This document shows positions 1-12,416 of a stretch of DNA of 64,000 bases, piece by piece. The notes under the pieces were generated by a model. The model did not search any database and was not told where the DNA came from. It saw nothing but the letters and a program-made list of their open reading frames with translations. The stretch is from Curvularia sp. ZM96 (Eukaryota > Ascomycota > Dothideomycetes > Pleosporales > Pleosporaceae). Made by a program: the position numbers and the translations under genes. Numbering within the stretch: position 1 is the stretch's first letter; every line of letters starts with the position of its first letter. The stretch lies in assembly GCA_022457065.1 (NCBI GenBank), contig JAJGBQ010000007.1, forward strand, positions 186,001 through 250,000, written 5' to 3'.

Positions 1-2002
1 AAAATGGACTTGATGTCCAACAGTACAACCTGAGCCTCAAACTGGGAAACACAGTGGACAGGTCGCTTTGGCGAGCACAGTACGTAGCCCTACATATGCA
101 GAGTCAGTGTCAAGTTCAGCGACGTATATCCATGAAGTTTGCTTACGGGCAGAATGTCTTCTTCTTCTACACCTCGGATTCGCACACGAATCTGGTCACC
201 GCAAGCCGCACCCGGGATTTCATCTTCTTGCTCTCCGAACAGAGCCGAGATGTGGATAGTTTGTCGGTTGGGCATCATGAGATATCTTGAGCACGTTAGT
301 ACGCCTCGGTCATGTCTCGTGCGTGAATAACTTACTTGTTTTCCTTCTTGATGATACCGGACTCGATCTTGCCTTCGATCATGGTACCCATGTCCTTGTA
401 CTTGGCGGCGATAGGCATCATGAAGGGGGCGTTGAGCTTGCGCTCAAGAGCTTGCATGTTGTCCAAGTACTCAAGCAGAGAGGGTCCGTCATACCAGGGT
501 GCAAGGTCCTAGAAAAAAAATTCAGTACAGCTTCAAAATTCAATCACCGTTTATCGTACCTTGGGAACACGGGTCTTGATACCAGTAAAAGTCTGGGCGC
601 TAACAGGCATCATGCTGATGTCTGTCTTAGGGTTGTATCCAAGGCCCTTCAAGAAGGCTACGACCTTGGTGGTGCACTCCTTGAATCGATCCTCTGACCA
701 TTCGACAGTCGGGTCGTCCATCTTGTTCACAACAATCAGAATCTTGTTGACACCCTGCGTCTTGGCCAACATGGCGTGCTCTCGGGTCTGACCACCCTTT
801 TCGAAACCAGTTTCGTACTCTCCCTTTCGAGCAGAGATGACAAGGATACCAACATCTGCTTGGGAAGCACCACTGATCATGTTGGGTACATAGGTCTTGT
901 GGCCTGGAGCGTCGAGGATCGAGTACCTTCGCTTCTCTGTCTCGAAGAAACCTCTGCCAACCTCGATAGTCTTACCCTGCGCTCGCTCCTCCTTGTTCAA
1001 GTCAAGCGCCCATGAAATGTACCATGTTTCGCGACCAGCATCCTTGGCCTCCTTCTTGTACTTGTCGAGTGTTCGCTCGTCAACCATGCCGGTACTGATG
1101 AGGATACTACCGCCCAGAGTAGACTTTCCTGCATCGACGTGACCCAGGAAAATGATGTTGACGTGTTCCTTGCCGTAGATTTCGGCGAGAGTCGCCTCGT
1201 CAACGTCAGCGATTTCGTTTTCGATGTCTGGTTGCTTCGCCATGGGCCTTTCAGGAGCCTTCTCTTTGGGTGTTGGGCTGTTGCGGCCCGAAGAGGGAGT
1301 TGGCGAAGTGCGACCAGATCCTGCTGAGGCTGGAGTAGGCTCTCCCGTCTTCTCAATGGCCTTGGCAGCCGTGACCTTTGTGCCAGCGTCAACGGTTCCC
1401 TTTTCTTTATCAGCCTTTTCTTTGGCGGCTGATGGGGCTCCAGGAGTTCCGAGACTGAGGACCTTAGTACCGCCCGTCTTCTCGACCTTGGGGGTAGTGG
1501 TGTCTCCGCCGATGGAAAGGACCTTGGCCTTGGGTGCACTGTCGCCACCAATGGACAGCACCTTCGCCTTGGGGGCCTCCTTCTTGGCTTCAGCAGCAGG
1601 TGCAGATGGCGCGCCCCCTGAGGCCGCCATGTCTGTATCTCCGCGCTTCGCTATCCGCACAGGGGCCTGGCCTTGCTGCTGCTGCTGCTGCTGCTGGAAG
1701 TTCTGGCCCTGATATTGTCCGTAGTTGGGGTAGCCCTGTTGCTGGCCATATTGCCCATACTGAGGGTATCCTTGTTGTTGCTGGTAGTACTGGCCCTGGC
1801 CACCGTACTGGTTGTACCCACCGTATTGCTGGTACTGGTTGTAGCCGCCCTGGTAGCCACCGTAGGCCTGGCCAGGCACAAAGGAGCTCGCGCCAGGCTG
1901 GAAGGACTGCGCTCCGGGGGTAAAAGTAGGCGCATTGTTGAGGTTCATGCCCTGCGCCTGCTGCGAGAGGCGCTCCTCTTCTTGCTCCCAGTTGTCGGCC
2001 AT
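1..2002 (-). CDS. SUP35: Eukaryotic release factor 3 (eRF3/Sup35), 3' end beyond window
   Basis: GTPase that works with eRF1 to end translation in the cytosol. Exons on the minus strand: 2002-560, 508-336, 285-147 and 89 to beyond position 1; introns 509-559, 286-335 and 90-146 have GT/AG ends. Residues 1-110 are rich in Q, G, Y and N with repeats around QGYPQYGQY and a run of eight Q at 103-110, a prion-type N domain. Residues 115-260 form a charged/Pro-Ser linker carrying three copies of a KVLSIGG-like motif (about 147, 160 and 180). The GTPase domain starts near 280, with P-loop GHVDAGKS at 287-294, DAPGHK and NKMD. The later exons read into YLMMPNRQT and GYVLCSP, typical of eRF3 beta-barrel domains. 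The start was chosen at MADNW because it opens the N domain; an ATG 36 codons upstream is also in frame but precedes unrelated sequence. Confidence 0.97.
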
Positions 2003-2528
2003 GGCGATGACGACGCTTTTTTCGAGGCAAAGGCTGGGTTCGTGGGGGTCCGTAGAGGGGTGGGGTATGCGCTGATGGCGGCGAAACGGTCGACGTGTGA
2101 GAAAGTGCAAGTCACACGTGTGCAGATGCGCAAAGAAAGGCCGTGTAGATGGCGAGGAGGCCCAGGAGCGACGTGAGGGCTAAATAGGCTGGCGATGGAG
2201 TGTCGTCGGCGAAAAGCGAAAATGTTGCCGTGTCGTTGATGCCCACGCAAGGATTTGGCGGGGTTGCGCTCAGTGGCCGGGTGGGGCTGACTCAGGCGCG
2301 AGGCGCTCTCGCTGCCTAACATTGGCCACGGCGTCAAGAGAAAGAGAGAGAAACAAACAACACGCTCACTACGCCACCATGTTTCTTTCATTTCCTTGTA
2401 ACATTTCGTCATAGTCCTTCCTTCGTCTCTCGCAGAAGTCGCTTCCACTGCGTCCCATGGTCTAATCACAGTTCTTCGCTTGTTCTCTCGCTACAACCTT
2501 CAAACCGCGCACGTCTTCATTGGCCAAG

Positions 2529-4843
2529 ATGGATGTCCTACTCGCAAAGGTATGACTGTTGCATGACTCCCAAGTCGTCATGAATGACCTCAGAGTCACT
2601 GCTTGGTTCCTTTTGCAGTCAGCAAACTAACCATATGGCAGGTCACGCAGCAGGCCATGAGCTATGCCATCAGAAGTGGCATCGCCATCACCAGCCACTA
2701 TGCGCTCAAGCAATGTGGCCGCCTAATGAAGACTGTTGACGGCCAGGAGAAGCAGGAGCTTGCTGCTCTGCAGATCAGACTAGATTCCAAAATCAACATC
2801 ATCTCACCAGCCATCGATATGATCGAATTAATTGCTGCACGTGGAAACACCTCGCTCGAATCTGCCGTTGGGCTGACCAAGTCCCTGCGATGGGATATCC
2901 AAACACTGGGTAGTCGCGTCGAGAAGGCTGTAGCCGAAGAGCAACTGACCAGACGAGGCAGCTCCAGAGCAAAATCACGTGACCAAAACATTGTCGAACT
3001 CAAAGTCATCATTGGAGAAATGAAGAGACTACTAGAGCGTATCGAGGACGCAGTGCCGCTGATCAACCTTGCTATCACCACTTCTGGTGTCAACCTCTCA
3101 ACCACCCTCCCGGCTACTGTGTCGCCATCAAGGCTTCTCCAAGCCAGTACCTTCCTTACTTCTGGTGACATGCAGTACTGCGCAACCAAACCCAGAGCTC
3201 AGCAAATTGGACCGACCTTCACACTGTCAATGTACATGCTATTCTCTGGTCATGCAAATCGATCGCATGAGGAAGACCTGCGAGAGACGACTTGGAAAGA
3301 AGTCATGCACAAAGCACGCGTCACACTCATGAGGGTACCGCTGGACAACGTCTACGACTACCCTACACCTTTCGGACAAGATAGCAGCCGAGCCGAAGAA
3401 TCTCACCACCGCCATATACCATCCGAAAGTGTTTTGCAGGAATTTGCGTATCAACTGCTTATTGTCGAGGACTTGGATGATGGTCGTATGCACGAATATG
3501 AAGATGGCGAGCCAGTACCCGAACCTTATGACGGCATACGCCAAGCAGGCGTGCGGGAAATTATCCCTATTCATGAAGTTTCCAAAATCTTTTATGCAGA
3601 TACTGGCAAGATCCTCAACATTGGTGCGGACGGTGAGAGCAACAACCCCATCTTGTTGCTCAAGCGAGATGTCAACGCAGCACCTCCACGACGCATGATG
3701 GAGCGAGATACAGAAGGAATCGGCTACGAATCAGATGACTCTCATACGGTTGGCGGCGATGAATCGGACCTAGAACAAAGCCAACTGGAAGACCAGCTGC
3801 GACGCGAATCGACTCCAAACCTGGAACCACAGGAACCGCAGGAACCACATGAGCCAGAGCAGCCGACATATCCCTGGCGGCTCCCTCCTACACTCGATCT
3901 AGAATGGATGGCCTTTGAAGTGTACACCGAGGATCCTTCGACTGATTCGGAAGTCGACGAGACAGAAGATTCAGAAGCAGACGTCTCATCGCCTGCTCCA
4001 GCCGATCGGCCAGAGCATAACGACCGCTCAGACTCTACGTCTTTCCTCAGTCGCTTCTCAACCCTCAATCTGCATCCCAGTACACCCACGGACTCTCCAA
4101 AATCCACGCCAAACAACCAAATCATCCCATCACCAGAAAAGGCCTCGGTCCCAGCAGCACAGTACACGCCAGCAGCACCAACGAGCCTGCCGTCCATTAA
4201 AACCTCGCTGTCGCTTCTGGAAATGCTGATCCGGCTGACAGCCCTCCAGCAGTTCCAACAGTCATCTCACCTGGCCATCCCAGACGAGTTCCTCAACTTT
4301 TTCCTCTCGGACAGCAGCACCGTAGGCGCAGGTGGCGACGCCGAGATGCGGCGTCGTGTGCGTCGTGAAGCACGCATGCGAGTTGGATTTGATCCGTACG
4401 ATGAGAGTCCGATTAAACGCCGGGGAGAGGAGTATCTCGAGCACGAACTGCATGAGGGATACGATCCAGCCATTCCAGGTGGAGACCATGCTGGTTCATC
4501 GTATGATTACGACGGGTATCCAACTAGCCGGCGTTCTTCCACGTATTCGCGATCACGTCCTGGCACGCCAGGACAATCACCTTCGATTTCCCATACAACT
4601 CCTGGATTAAACGCTCGGGCTATATCTTCTTCTGCATACGATGTCTCCAGTACAGGTCGATCGTCAATGTCGCAGGGCAACCTTGCATCATCAAGTCCAC
4701 TGCTTCGCCGCGCAACGACGCAACCTGGCCAGCTCAGAACCCTAAAACAGCCTATTTTCCGTGGCCCATCTTCCTCGCGCCATGGACATGAGCCTCGAGG
4801 CAGTGCACCGCCAGATACACCACCCGGCACTATAGAAAGATAG
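2529..4843 (+). CDS. YRB30: RanGTP-binding protein, Yrb30-like
   Basis: Member of the fungal Ran-binding family (Pfam Ran-binding, PF05508) of yeast Yrb30, which binds Ran-GTP and is thought to act in nuclear transport. Exon 1 is only seven codons (2529-2549, MDVLLAK); intron 2550-2641 has a CTAAC branch point near its end; exon 2 is 2642-4843. The 740-residue product starts MDVLLAKVTQQAMSYAIRSG, the family N-terminus. An amphipathic helical N-terminal half is followed by an acidic Glu/Asp and Pro/Glu-rich linker (about 330-460, including PQEPQEPHEPEQP) and a Ser-rich basic tail. No transmembrane segment is visible. It converges on the BSD-domain gene downstream. Family placement is from memory of the conserved N-terminus, not a search; the C-terminal half is low complexity and uninformative. 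Confidence 0.8.
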
Positions 4844-5342
4844 GCAGCAGGAAAACAAACAAGAAAGGATGGACCGCACCCAGTTTTCAAGATCCGTCTC
4901 ACAGAATGGCGGACTCTCATGCATCATGGGAGCGGACTTTTGTTTTACTTACTTTTGACAAGTTATGTGCATGCTTCAAAGCAGCGGGCGTTCGATACCA
5001 CTTTTTACAAATTTGACGAATTAGTATGAGATTCAAGCAGCATAGATTAGCGTAGTATAGATAACCAAGGCGCGTCACATCGATATCTGATCAAGGAAAA
5101 CAAATAGACAAAGGGTACTAAGTTCCGTAGATTCAAATCTACTCTCGTTACCCTATACTGCTTCCCATTGAGAGAAGGCCAAAAAAAAAGGAGAACATAG
5201 CTCTAAGCTACTATTGAACAAAACGCCATATTAAACGCCCATGAAATCCCAAGCCCCAAATTCGGTATTCCTAGTCACGTCGTGCCGACGGTCTTTCATT
5301 CACTACTAGAAAAAATAAACAAAACGCGGACACGCCGGGTAT
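4844..5342. other. Convergent 3' intergenic region with a small hairpin
   Basis: Non-coding spacer between two convergent genes; AT-rich with A-runs that suit 3' ends. At 5113-5153 two nested perfect stems occur: GGGTA/TACCC outside and GTAGAT/ATCTAC with a TCAA loop inside. It resembles a T-arm but is far too short for a tRNA, so I leave it as a hairpin of unknown meaning. Confidence 0.4.
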
Positions 5343-6827
5343 CTACTCCCAGTCCTCCTCGTCGCTCTCCTCGGCAACTACCTTCTTCTTGTCATTTTGC
5401 GGGCTTCCTGGCGCGCGGCTCGTGGCTCCGCTAACCAAATCGTAGCTAGCATCGCTGTCGGCTACGCTCTTCTCATCGTTGGATCGGCGTGGTAGGGCGG
5501 CTGTAGGCTTGGTTTCATCTGCAGGCTTGAGAGTGTTGACGGAGGCAGCGAGATCTTTGGGAGCGGGCTTGGCCGCCGCAGGCTTGGGTGTAGTCGGGGT
5601 GGGCTTAGAGGTGGCGGCGACAGTTGCGTTGTCGTCGGAATCTTCATCGTCGTCGTCTTCCGAGTCGTCTTCGGATTCTTCTTCATCCTCGTCTTCATCT
5701 TCTTCGTCTTCCTCTCCCTCCTCTTCTTCCTCGGAGTCCTCGTCCCACGCGACTTCTTCGTCAGCGGCAGGTGTGGAAGCTGTTTCGTGTTAGTAATCTG
5801 CATTATCCTGTAGCATAAATCTTTCTTGTTTTTGAAACGTACCCTTGAGCATCTCTCTCCTCCTCTGCTCTTCGCTCTCAATGACATGGCGCAAGAAGTA
5901 GTACCTGCACCAAAACGTCTTGTAGTCAACCCTCTCCGGGACGCACTTCTCCATGGCACTCCTCAACTCCTCATGCTTCTCCAAGTCCTTGGAAATGGCA
6001 TCCGTCTTGGTCTCTACATCAAAAGAAGCCTTCCACTTCTCCCACTCTGGGCTAGCGGGGTCTTTGAGAAATGAATCAAGGGTCGAGTGAATGACGTGCA
6101 GCTGGGCGTCAAAGCGAGTAGCATGGACAACCTTCTTGCCGGTGCTGTCTTTGGACTCAAAAAGAACATCTCCTTTCTTTTCCGCTTCAGAGCCAGGCTC
6201 TGGAGGTGCGATGGTAACGGCGTCGCGGAGAAAGTTGCGGATGTTGCTGCCAAACTTGAGCAATGCCTCGTCGGCCGCATCCTCTGCCTTTTCGACGTCC
6301 TTGAGACGTTTCGCAGCTTCGGACTTGAAGCGCGAGAGCATGCCCTCTGCCTCCTTGAAGATATCCGCAGTAAGGGACTCAGGGCGGTCCGGGTGTGCCT
6401 CTATGTCTTCCTTTGGCTTGTCTGTAGCGCCGTCTTGGTCGGAAGAGGCGGATTTGGAGGCCGATGCGTCGCTGGGCTGCAGGGAAATCTTGCGGGCATG
6501 GCTAATGATGTTGGAGACACTCGCTGTGGCGTTCTTGGTCAAGGGCGCGTATTGCTTGCTTGCGTTGTCGTAGTACTGCTCGCCCTGTGTCGCGTGTGGT
6601 TAGCGGTCAGTCGTTCACGACGGCCGTGGGGGTGATCTTACCTGCTTCTTCACATTGCCCAAGAATCCACCTAGCCTGGCGGCCCAAGGACTGCTCGATA
6701 TTGCCTTGTAAGCATCCTGGAACTCGGTGTTGAAGTTGCTGGCTGTCTCCTGGTGGGTGCTGCTTCCGCTTGCCGCGTCCTTGGTGGGGTAGCTCTCCTC
6801 CTGGATGTGGTCGTAGGCGGAATCCAT
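5343..6827 (-). CDS. BSD-domain protein (Dos2-like)
   Basis: A 454-residue protein from three exons: 6827-6642, 6584-5843 and 5779-5343; introns of 57 and 63 bp have GT/AG borders and keep the frame. The centre carries a BSD domain, recognised by the closing aromatic cluster FWCRYYFLRHVIE and the preceding helices. BSD domains occur in TFIIH p62, synapse-associated proteins and yeast Dos2; this architecture (N-terminal helical part, one BSD, acidic tail) matches the Dos2/SYAP1 group. The last exon codes for a long Glu/Asp/Ser run, then a Pro/Ala/Lys-rich stretch, and ends EESDEEDWE. The acidic tail suggests binding to basic partners, but the molecular role is not established from sequence. 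It is followed on the same strand by the TSR2 gene. Confidence 0.85.
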
Positions 6828-7286
6828 GGCTACTGTGATCCAAAAGGGTAGCGATGGGAGCAGGGAGTGAGAACGGTCTGGTTATGGGGGTTGGTCGCGA
6901 GATAGGTTGGCGGGCTGCATCAAGGGTTCAGTGCAGTAAGAGCGGGGGCATGCATGGTGCTCCGCATGTCAGTGCGCTAGCAATTGGGCCATGAGTACGT
7001 GCGACGTCAGGTACACATACGTGTGCAGCAGCATTCAATGCACCAACGCCGAAATGTGACGGTTCAAAGCAGCCCGTGTGGCGCTCGCATTCAGATTTGC
7101 TTTTGTTCTATTCCAAGCTTGTATTTTCCCCTCCAAAACGGCGGCCCGCAGGTGTACCGTACACAGCCTATCCCAATTCCATTTCTGCTGATCTAGCATA
7201 CGACGCTGTCCACCTCGCCTTCATTACCACTACCATGATGTCCACGGCTTTTCATCCTGTCTTTGAATCGCAGCGACGCTTCCGCT
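6828..7286. other. Intergenic region upstream of the BSD gene
   Basis: 459 bp between two minus-strand genes, expected to hold the BSD-gene promoter and the TSR2 3' UTR. No convincing coding, RNA or repeat signal was seen. Confidence 0.4.
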
Positions 7287-7914
7287 TCACCTCTTCTTCT
7301 TAACCACCGTGGTGAAACCATCCTCGTCTACTTCTGGCTCTGGCTTAGTCTTTGGCTGCGCAGGCACGAGCGCAGGCGCATCCGTCATGTCTGTGTCCTC
7401 GTCCTCGTCGCTCTCCTCGTCCACACTGTCCCACTCGCCTTCTTGGTTGGTCTCCCGGACATTTACGCTGCCAGTCGCAATCTCCTTGCCGTTTCTCGCC
7501 TCCCACTTCTTCCGTAGTGTGTCTACCGTGGCCGTGTTGCCCTCACCAATCTCCTTGCGTATGGTCATAATCTCACGCGCGACTGCAACTTCGGTCTCGT
7601 CTTCTACACGCACACCAAATTCATCTTCGAGGACCTGCAACAGGATCACTTCGACGTCCTCTGCGTCGGTCAGAGGCTCGGCCGCAAAACGCTCCGAGAT
7701 CTGGCCTGCGAGCCAGTCACGCTTCTCAGACGACTCGGGACCGCCCCATTGGTTCTGCACAGCGATGGTGAGGTTGGCCCAGTTGAAGAGCGCGTACCAG
7801 ATTCCGAGGTCAAAGGTGTCTTGGAGTTCCTCTGCACCAAGGCACTGTCAGATATGCCAACATGCGAGAATTATTTCTCTACTCACCAGTGATAGGACCG
7901 AATGCCGAAGTCAT
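7287..7914 (-). CDS. TSR2: Pre-rRNA processing protein Tsr2 (WGG domain)
   Basis: Small acidic chaperone that carries ribosomal protein eS26 (Rps26) into the nucleus and onto pre-40S particles. Exons 7914-7887 and 7831-7287; the 55-bp intron has GTGAGT and GTGCAG ends and splits a Glu codon, giving 190 residues. The N-terminal half contains the family signature around NQWGGPES (the WGG motif) and amphipathic helices following it. The C-terminus has an acidic patch (EESDEDEDTDMTD) and ends in a basic VVKKKR tail, as in other Tsr2 proteins. The start was chosen because it gives MTSAFGPIT joined to the conserved helices; no better ATG lies nearby. Confidence 0.92.
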
Positions 7915-9458
7915 GTTGGGCGAAGTGTTTGCTGCGAAGAAACACTGAGCGCGGGTTTGCGTCACTTGGGTATAACTTTTTGAAATTGTTATCGATAAGC
8001 GCCCCCTCCATTTGTCTTCCCTCACGTGAGTACGTGATGCACAAGTCTTGGCAATATCATGGCATGCGAATATGTATACTTCACCCCTGGGCAATAATCG
8101 GTACTCTAGTAACTGAAGCCTATACGTCTACTAAGTCCGGAAATACCTGTTTCATCTTTTGGCCGAGCTCTCTACCTCAACCATACTCTACTGCCTATCA
8201 CTCCTCGCAATACCCACAGTTCGCCCACCCTCTCTGTGCTGTCATTGTGTCGATCAGAGGGGCATACCAATTACATCCGTGATGCATTTGTGGTTGTACT
8301 CCAAGGTACGACAGTCTAGATCCGTAAGCAATTGCGTGTGTTGCTTATTTTAGAGAGCAATGAAAAGCAGGAACCCGAAATTAGTCGAGGGGCTCCGACT
8401 TTGCTCCAATAGCTCTCAGCACAAGCATAGGAAGGATACGGAGTTCAACCTGGCAACTAGATTGGCTGGATCTCTTGATGGGATGCTAGTAGAAGATGCA
8501 ACGTATACAGGACTTCGGGTATCAATCAAACGCACATGATGCTCCTGCGCTAGTGGCTTTGGTGACGGAATTTCCCACCAGCGCCGCTTAGGCAATGCAA
8601 ACCGCCTGGCCCTGAGCTGCACTGGGGGCTAGGCCATGGCACCGTAGCATTCCGCTCCGGTAGTGAAGAACAAGTACCGGTGCATATCGAAGCACGAAAA
8701 AGGAGAAGAATGACAAATGGCCTGCCGTGTTGTATGAGGCTGTGCTTCTAGTGAACCATTGCAGAGAACAAAGTAAACCCACCCCCTTATGCCACTGAAG
8801 TCATCATGTTGCGTCATGGGAGGAGCTCGCTAGATGGACGGCGCTACTGGCTGGAGGATCCTGCAGCATCTCGATTAGGTGTGCAAAGGCTTCGACGGTA
8901 GTAGTGAAGAAAAACATGTAGGTATTCGTCCCGTTTCTTGAGTAGTAGATACCGTGTTAGAGCAAGGCGGTATGCCTAGAAAACGACAGTTACAACCTAC
9001 GTACCAGCGGAGTTCGTAGACTACCAAGACATGCTAGAGCCACGGCAGATAGTAAAAAGAAGACATTTCCGCGATCTTAGCAGGGATGGCAGCGCAGATC
9101 TGGGGGCGCGTCGCGGAGATACAGGCCAAAAGTTGCGAGCGTTGACGTCATGGCGTAGCTAGACCCTGAGTGCCCTGCTTGTGCTCGTGGATCTGGGCTG
9201 GGACGGCGAGAGCTTAAATCAGTCGTGCATCCTCCGTCTCGGGACCCTGCTTTTCTCCCTGACATTATATTACTTAATTGCATGTGATCCACCGTGCTCA
9301 TCCATATCGGTGCATCTTATTTCCCAGTCCTCGCATACCCCACTTCAGCCGGTCCGAATTCCGTTAGAGCTGCGTGAAGCTTCACAATACTACGCCGCTG
9401 TCCACAGGCGCTTGCCATTGACATCTTTTTCACCCCACGATAATATTCTTCCCTCACA
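7915..9458. other. Long divergent intergenic region, nothing recognised
   Basis: About 1.5 kb between the divergent TSR2 and SLM1-like genes. Only short ORFs without family resemblance occur, and no tRNA, 5S rRNA or repeat was recognised. It must hold both promoters; pyrimidine-rich stretches lie close to the start at 9459. Confidence 0.4.
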
Positions 9459-11036
9459 ATGTCGGCCCCTACCTCTGCCACGAGTGAAATGCCATCGCGC
9501 ACATTCACCAATCGCTCCGGCGACGACGACGCCATCCCTGGAGAGGACACCTCAGAGGTGAGCTACTAGTGACCTACGCCAGGGACTGTATCACTAACAC
9601 ATACACAGGTCACCAGGCTCTTTGCAGAGCGGTTACAGGCCTGGAAACATGCAGTCGGCTACCTCGAAGACTACATTACTGCCACAGAAAAGACCAACCA
9701 TGCACATGGAAAGGAGTACGAGAGGGTCTTGAAGGTCGGTGTGACACTCGGTCCACTTGTCCGCACGTGCTAATGGAAAACAGACGGTTAAGGACCCATT
9801 GAAGGAAGGCCATCACTTCGACCAGTCTCTTGGTGGCATTGCAGGCATGTTTGAGAACATCCGGTCAAACACTCAGGTACGATATTCCCCATGGAGAAAC
9901 CACAGGGGCTCGGCTGACAGCACCAGGGAATGTCCAACCAGCACTACGAGACAGCAAAGCAGCTGAAGACCGCCATTCTACCCATTTTCGAGCGCCTGCA
10001 CAGCGAGATTAAGAACAAGAACAAGGAGCTCACGAAAGGCGCTGGAAAGGGCAGCAAGGCGGTCGACAAGGCCCGCCAGCACACCCAGAAGCACATCGAG
10101 CTTCTTGGGCAGCATGCCGCTGCATTCGACTCGCACAGCGGCAGTCAAATGAAGGCCACGGACGACCCCTACATCCTGCGTCGCGGAATCAACCACCGTC
10201 TGCACAAGCAGGTCCAGGAAGAGAACAACAACCGACAAGATCTGATTGCTGTGCAGAATTCGTTTGCGCAGTTTGAAGCACACATCATCCAGGAAATCCA
10301 GCATGGAATGGGCCAGTTCCTACAGGTCGTGACCACGCAGGCTGAGCACACAAAGGCGGCGTACGGAGACATGGTCGGCACCTCTCAGCGCATTCCCCTC
10401 GACTTTGAATGGAACGGCTTCATTCAGCGCAACAACAACGTCCTCATTGACCCCTCTGCCCCTGCACGAACTCTCGCCGACATCACCTTCCCCAATCAGA
10501 ACCACCGTGCGACACAGCCTCTGATTGCTGGCTCGCTCGAGAAGAAGGGCAAGATCATGCGGTCGTACGACACAAACTACTATGTCGTGACACCATCCAA
10601 GTTTCTGCACGAGTTCAAGACAGACGATGATTTTGCAAAGGACCCAGCCCCGGAGCTGTCTCTCTACCTTCCCGACTGTGTCGTTGGTGCTGTCAACGGC
10701 CAAAAGTTCAACATCAAGGGCAAGGACACGTCCAAGGGCAAGATTGGTGGTGCCTTTTCCATGACGCACGAGGTGGCCTTCAAGGCGCACACACCACAAG
10801 CTGCGCAGCAATGGTGGGAAGTAATTCGCCAGGCCGCGGGTACAGTCACCACCGAGGCACCCGATGCCAGCGTACCTACGAGCCCCGTCTCTCCAGATGA
10901 GAAGCAACCTGCTCCGCTCCAGACCCAGGGACTAGAAAAGACGGAAACCGGTCCAGGTTCGGCGGCACCTGCTAGTGCTACCACACCTGCGCCCACCAGT
11001 GCTGCCACTGCCCCTGGCGAGACGGTCAAGAATTAG
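9459..11036 (+). CDS. PH-domain protein of the Slm1/Slm2 family
   Basis: Likely orthologue of yeast Slm1/2, PI(4,5)P2-binding plasma-membrane proteins that are TORC2 effectors controlling actin and eisosome-linked stress signalling. Four exons: 9459-9557, 9609-9734, 9784-9876 and 9927-11036, giving 475 residues; all three introns are about 50 bp. The N-terminal half is a helical BAR-like region (LFAERLQAWKHAVGYLEDYI and following, then a Lys-rich helical segment NKNKELTKGAGKG). A PH domain begins near IAGSLEKKGKIMRSYDTNYYVV and ends at the WWEVIRQA helix. The tail is Pro/Ala/Thr-rich and probably disordered. No membrane span is seen. Assignment rests on the helical-plus-PH order and the typical PH start; confidence is good for the family, lower for which paralogue. 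Confidence 0.85.
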
Positions 11037-11241
11037 TTGCGAGACCCGCGCGACGCCAGGAGATTGTCTAGGCACGTCTTTGTACGCACTTGATGGGATC
11101 AATGTTGCTGGTTGGCTTTCGTTGCGTATCCGCGTACCCTTTACATATCCCCATGCACACGCACATGCAGTTTCATTAATATACCCCCCTTTCGAATTCC
11201 CTAAGTAATAATTATCCCTCGAATACTTAAGTACTCAAAAA

Positions 11242-12416
11242 TCAATCCCACATTTGCCGCACATTTAGATTGACTCTCTTGTTTGCCATCCACCCACTCC
11301 ATGCTTGATACTCTTCTCCGTCTCCTTTTCCGTCGTCTTGTGCAGAACTACCCGGCCATTCCTTTAGATAATCCGGGCAGGTGCCCGCCACAATCTGCGG
11401 CACGCCATGCCATGCAAAGCGCGAGTCCCCACTCATGTACACCGCACTGCCAGATCTCAGCCTCAACGTTAGAACCCTGTCACGCACTTGGCCATCATCC
11501 TCGTCGCCCCGAACACCTGAAGTGCCCAGGACGAAGATGGCGTCGCAGCCCAGGCTCACACTAACAAGACCCGTAGCACTGGTCTCGGCTACATCTCGAT
11601 GCAGGCTGAGTGTGTCGCCTGGAGAGTACAAGTTCACGATTGCGGCTTCGGCTTTTGTGGCTGGGAAAAGGGATTCCAACAGACCCTTTGTGTCTGATGG
11701 GAAAGGCGGAGGTGCCGTTGGCGGGTACTGTTTTGCGGTCCAGTCGTACTGGCCGCCAAGGGTGGTCCAGCGCAGTTTTTTGTTCAACAGTTGGCTGACG
11801 GTGAGGGGTTTGTGGACGGCGGGGTCGAGAGGCGTGGCAAGGGGAGTGGGGGAGGATGGGGGGATAGAAAAGAAGGAGGAGTGGGAGGGAGGGTAGGAGA
11901 GATTGTAGTGGGTGTGAATGTTTGTGAGGTGAGAGGGGTGGGAGAGGTCCCGGTGCAGCAAACGTGATAGCAGTATGGATTGGATTTCTGCGGGGAGAAG
12001 GCAGGGAATGATGTGGAGGCCTACCTGCTGTCAGGGCTGGAGGACAGGAAGGAGGGAGAGGTTGACTGAAGAAAAGATATGAACTTGGCATCGCGGTTGA
12101 GATGAGATGTGAAAATTCAAGTTTCCCTACCTGGCATGTCGCGATGCTCGAAGACTGGCACGGACGAGGGGATACTCATGTCTTCCAGATTTTCGTCTTG
12201 GCCGGCAAACTCCCGAAAAACAGGGTCCAGGTCTTTGGCTGAATATTCTTTTACTAGATGTATTTTACTGTTGGTGGCCACTGCAAACGCATCTTCGCCC
12301 GACAGATCGATGATGGCTTCGTCATGGTTCAGCACATCGAGCTTCATCTTCTGGTATTTCTTGTAGACAGTCCGAATACCGTCTGGCGGCCTTTCATGGG
12401 GATCGAGATGATGCAT
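11242..12416 (-). CDS. AlkB-family 2-oxoglutarate/Fe(II) dioxygenase (ALKBH1-like)
   Basis: Oxidative demethylase of the AlkB superfamily, resembling the ALKBH1 group, which acts on nucleic acid (tRNA or DNA) methyl groups. Exons 12416-12131 and 12020-11242, joined through a 110-bp intron that ends at the TAG giving the junction MPG-LHIIP; product 354 residues. The iron site is visible as HRD in LSLHRDVAE with the distal His in FAWHGVP, and the 2-oxoglutarate-binding arginines in RVNLNVR near the C-terminus. The N-terminal PHERPPDGIRTVYKKYQK segment is typical of fungal members. An in-frame ATG 12 codons upstream (12452) is an alternative start. It is divergent from CDK1 across a short spacer. 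Confidence 0.88.

Noticed and set aside
5113..5153. tRNA-like T-arm sequence
   Set aside because: Only 41 nt between the outer stem ends and no anticodon arm; kept only as a hairpin.
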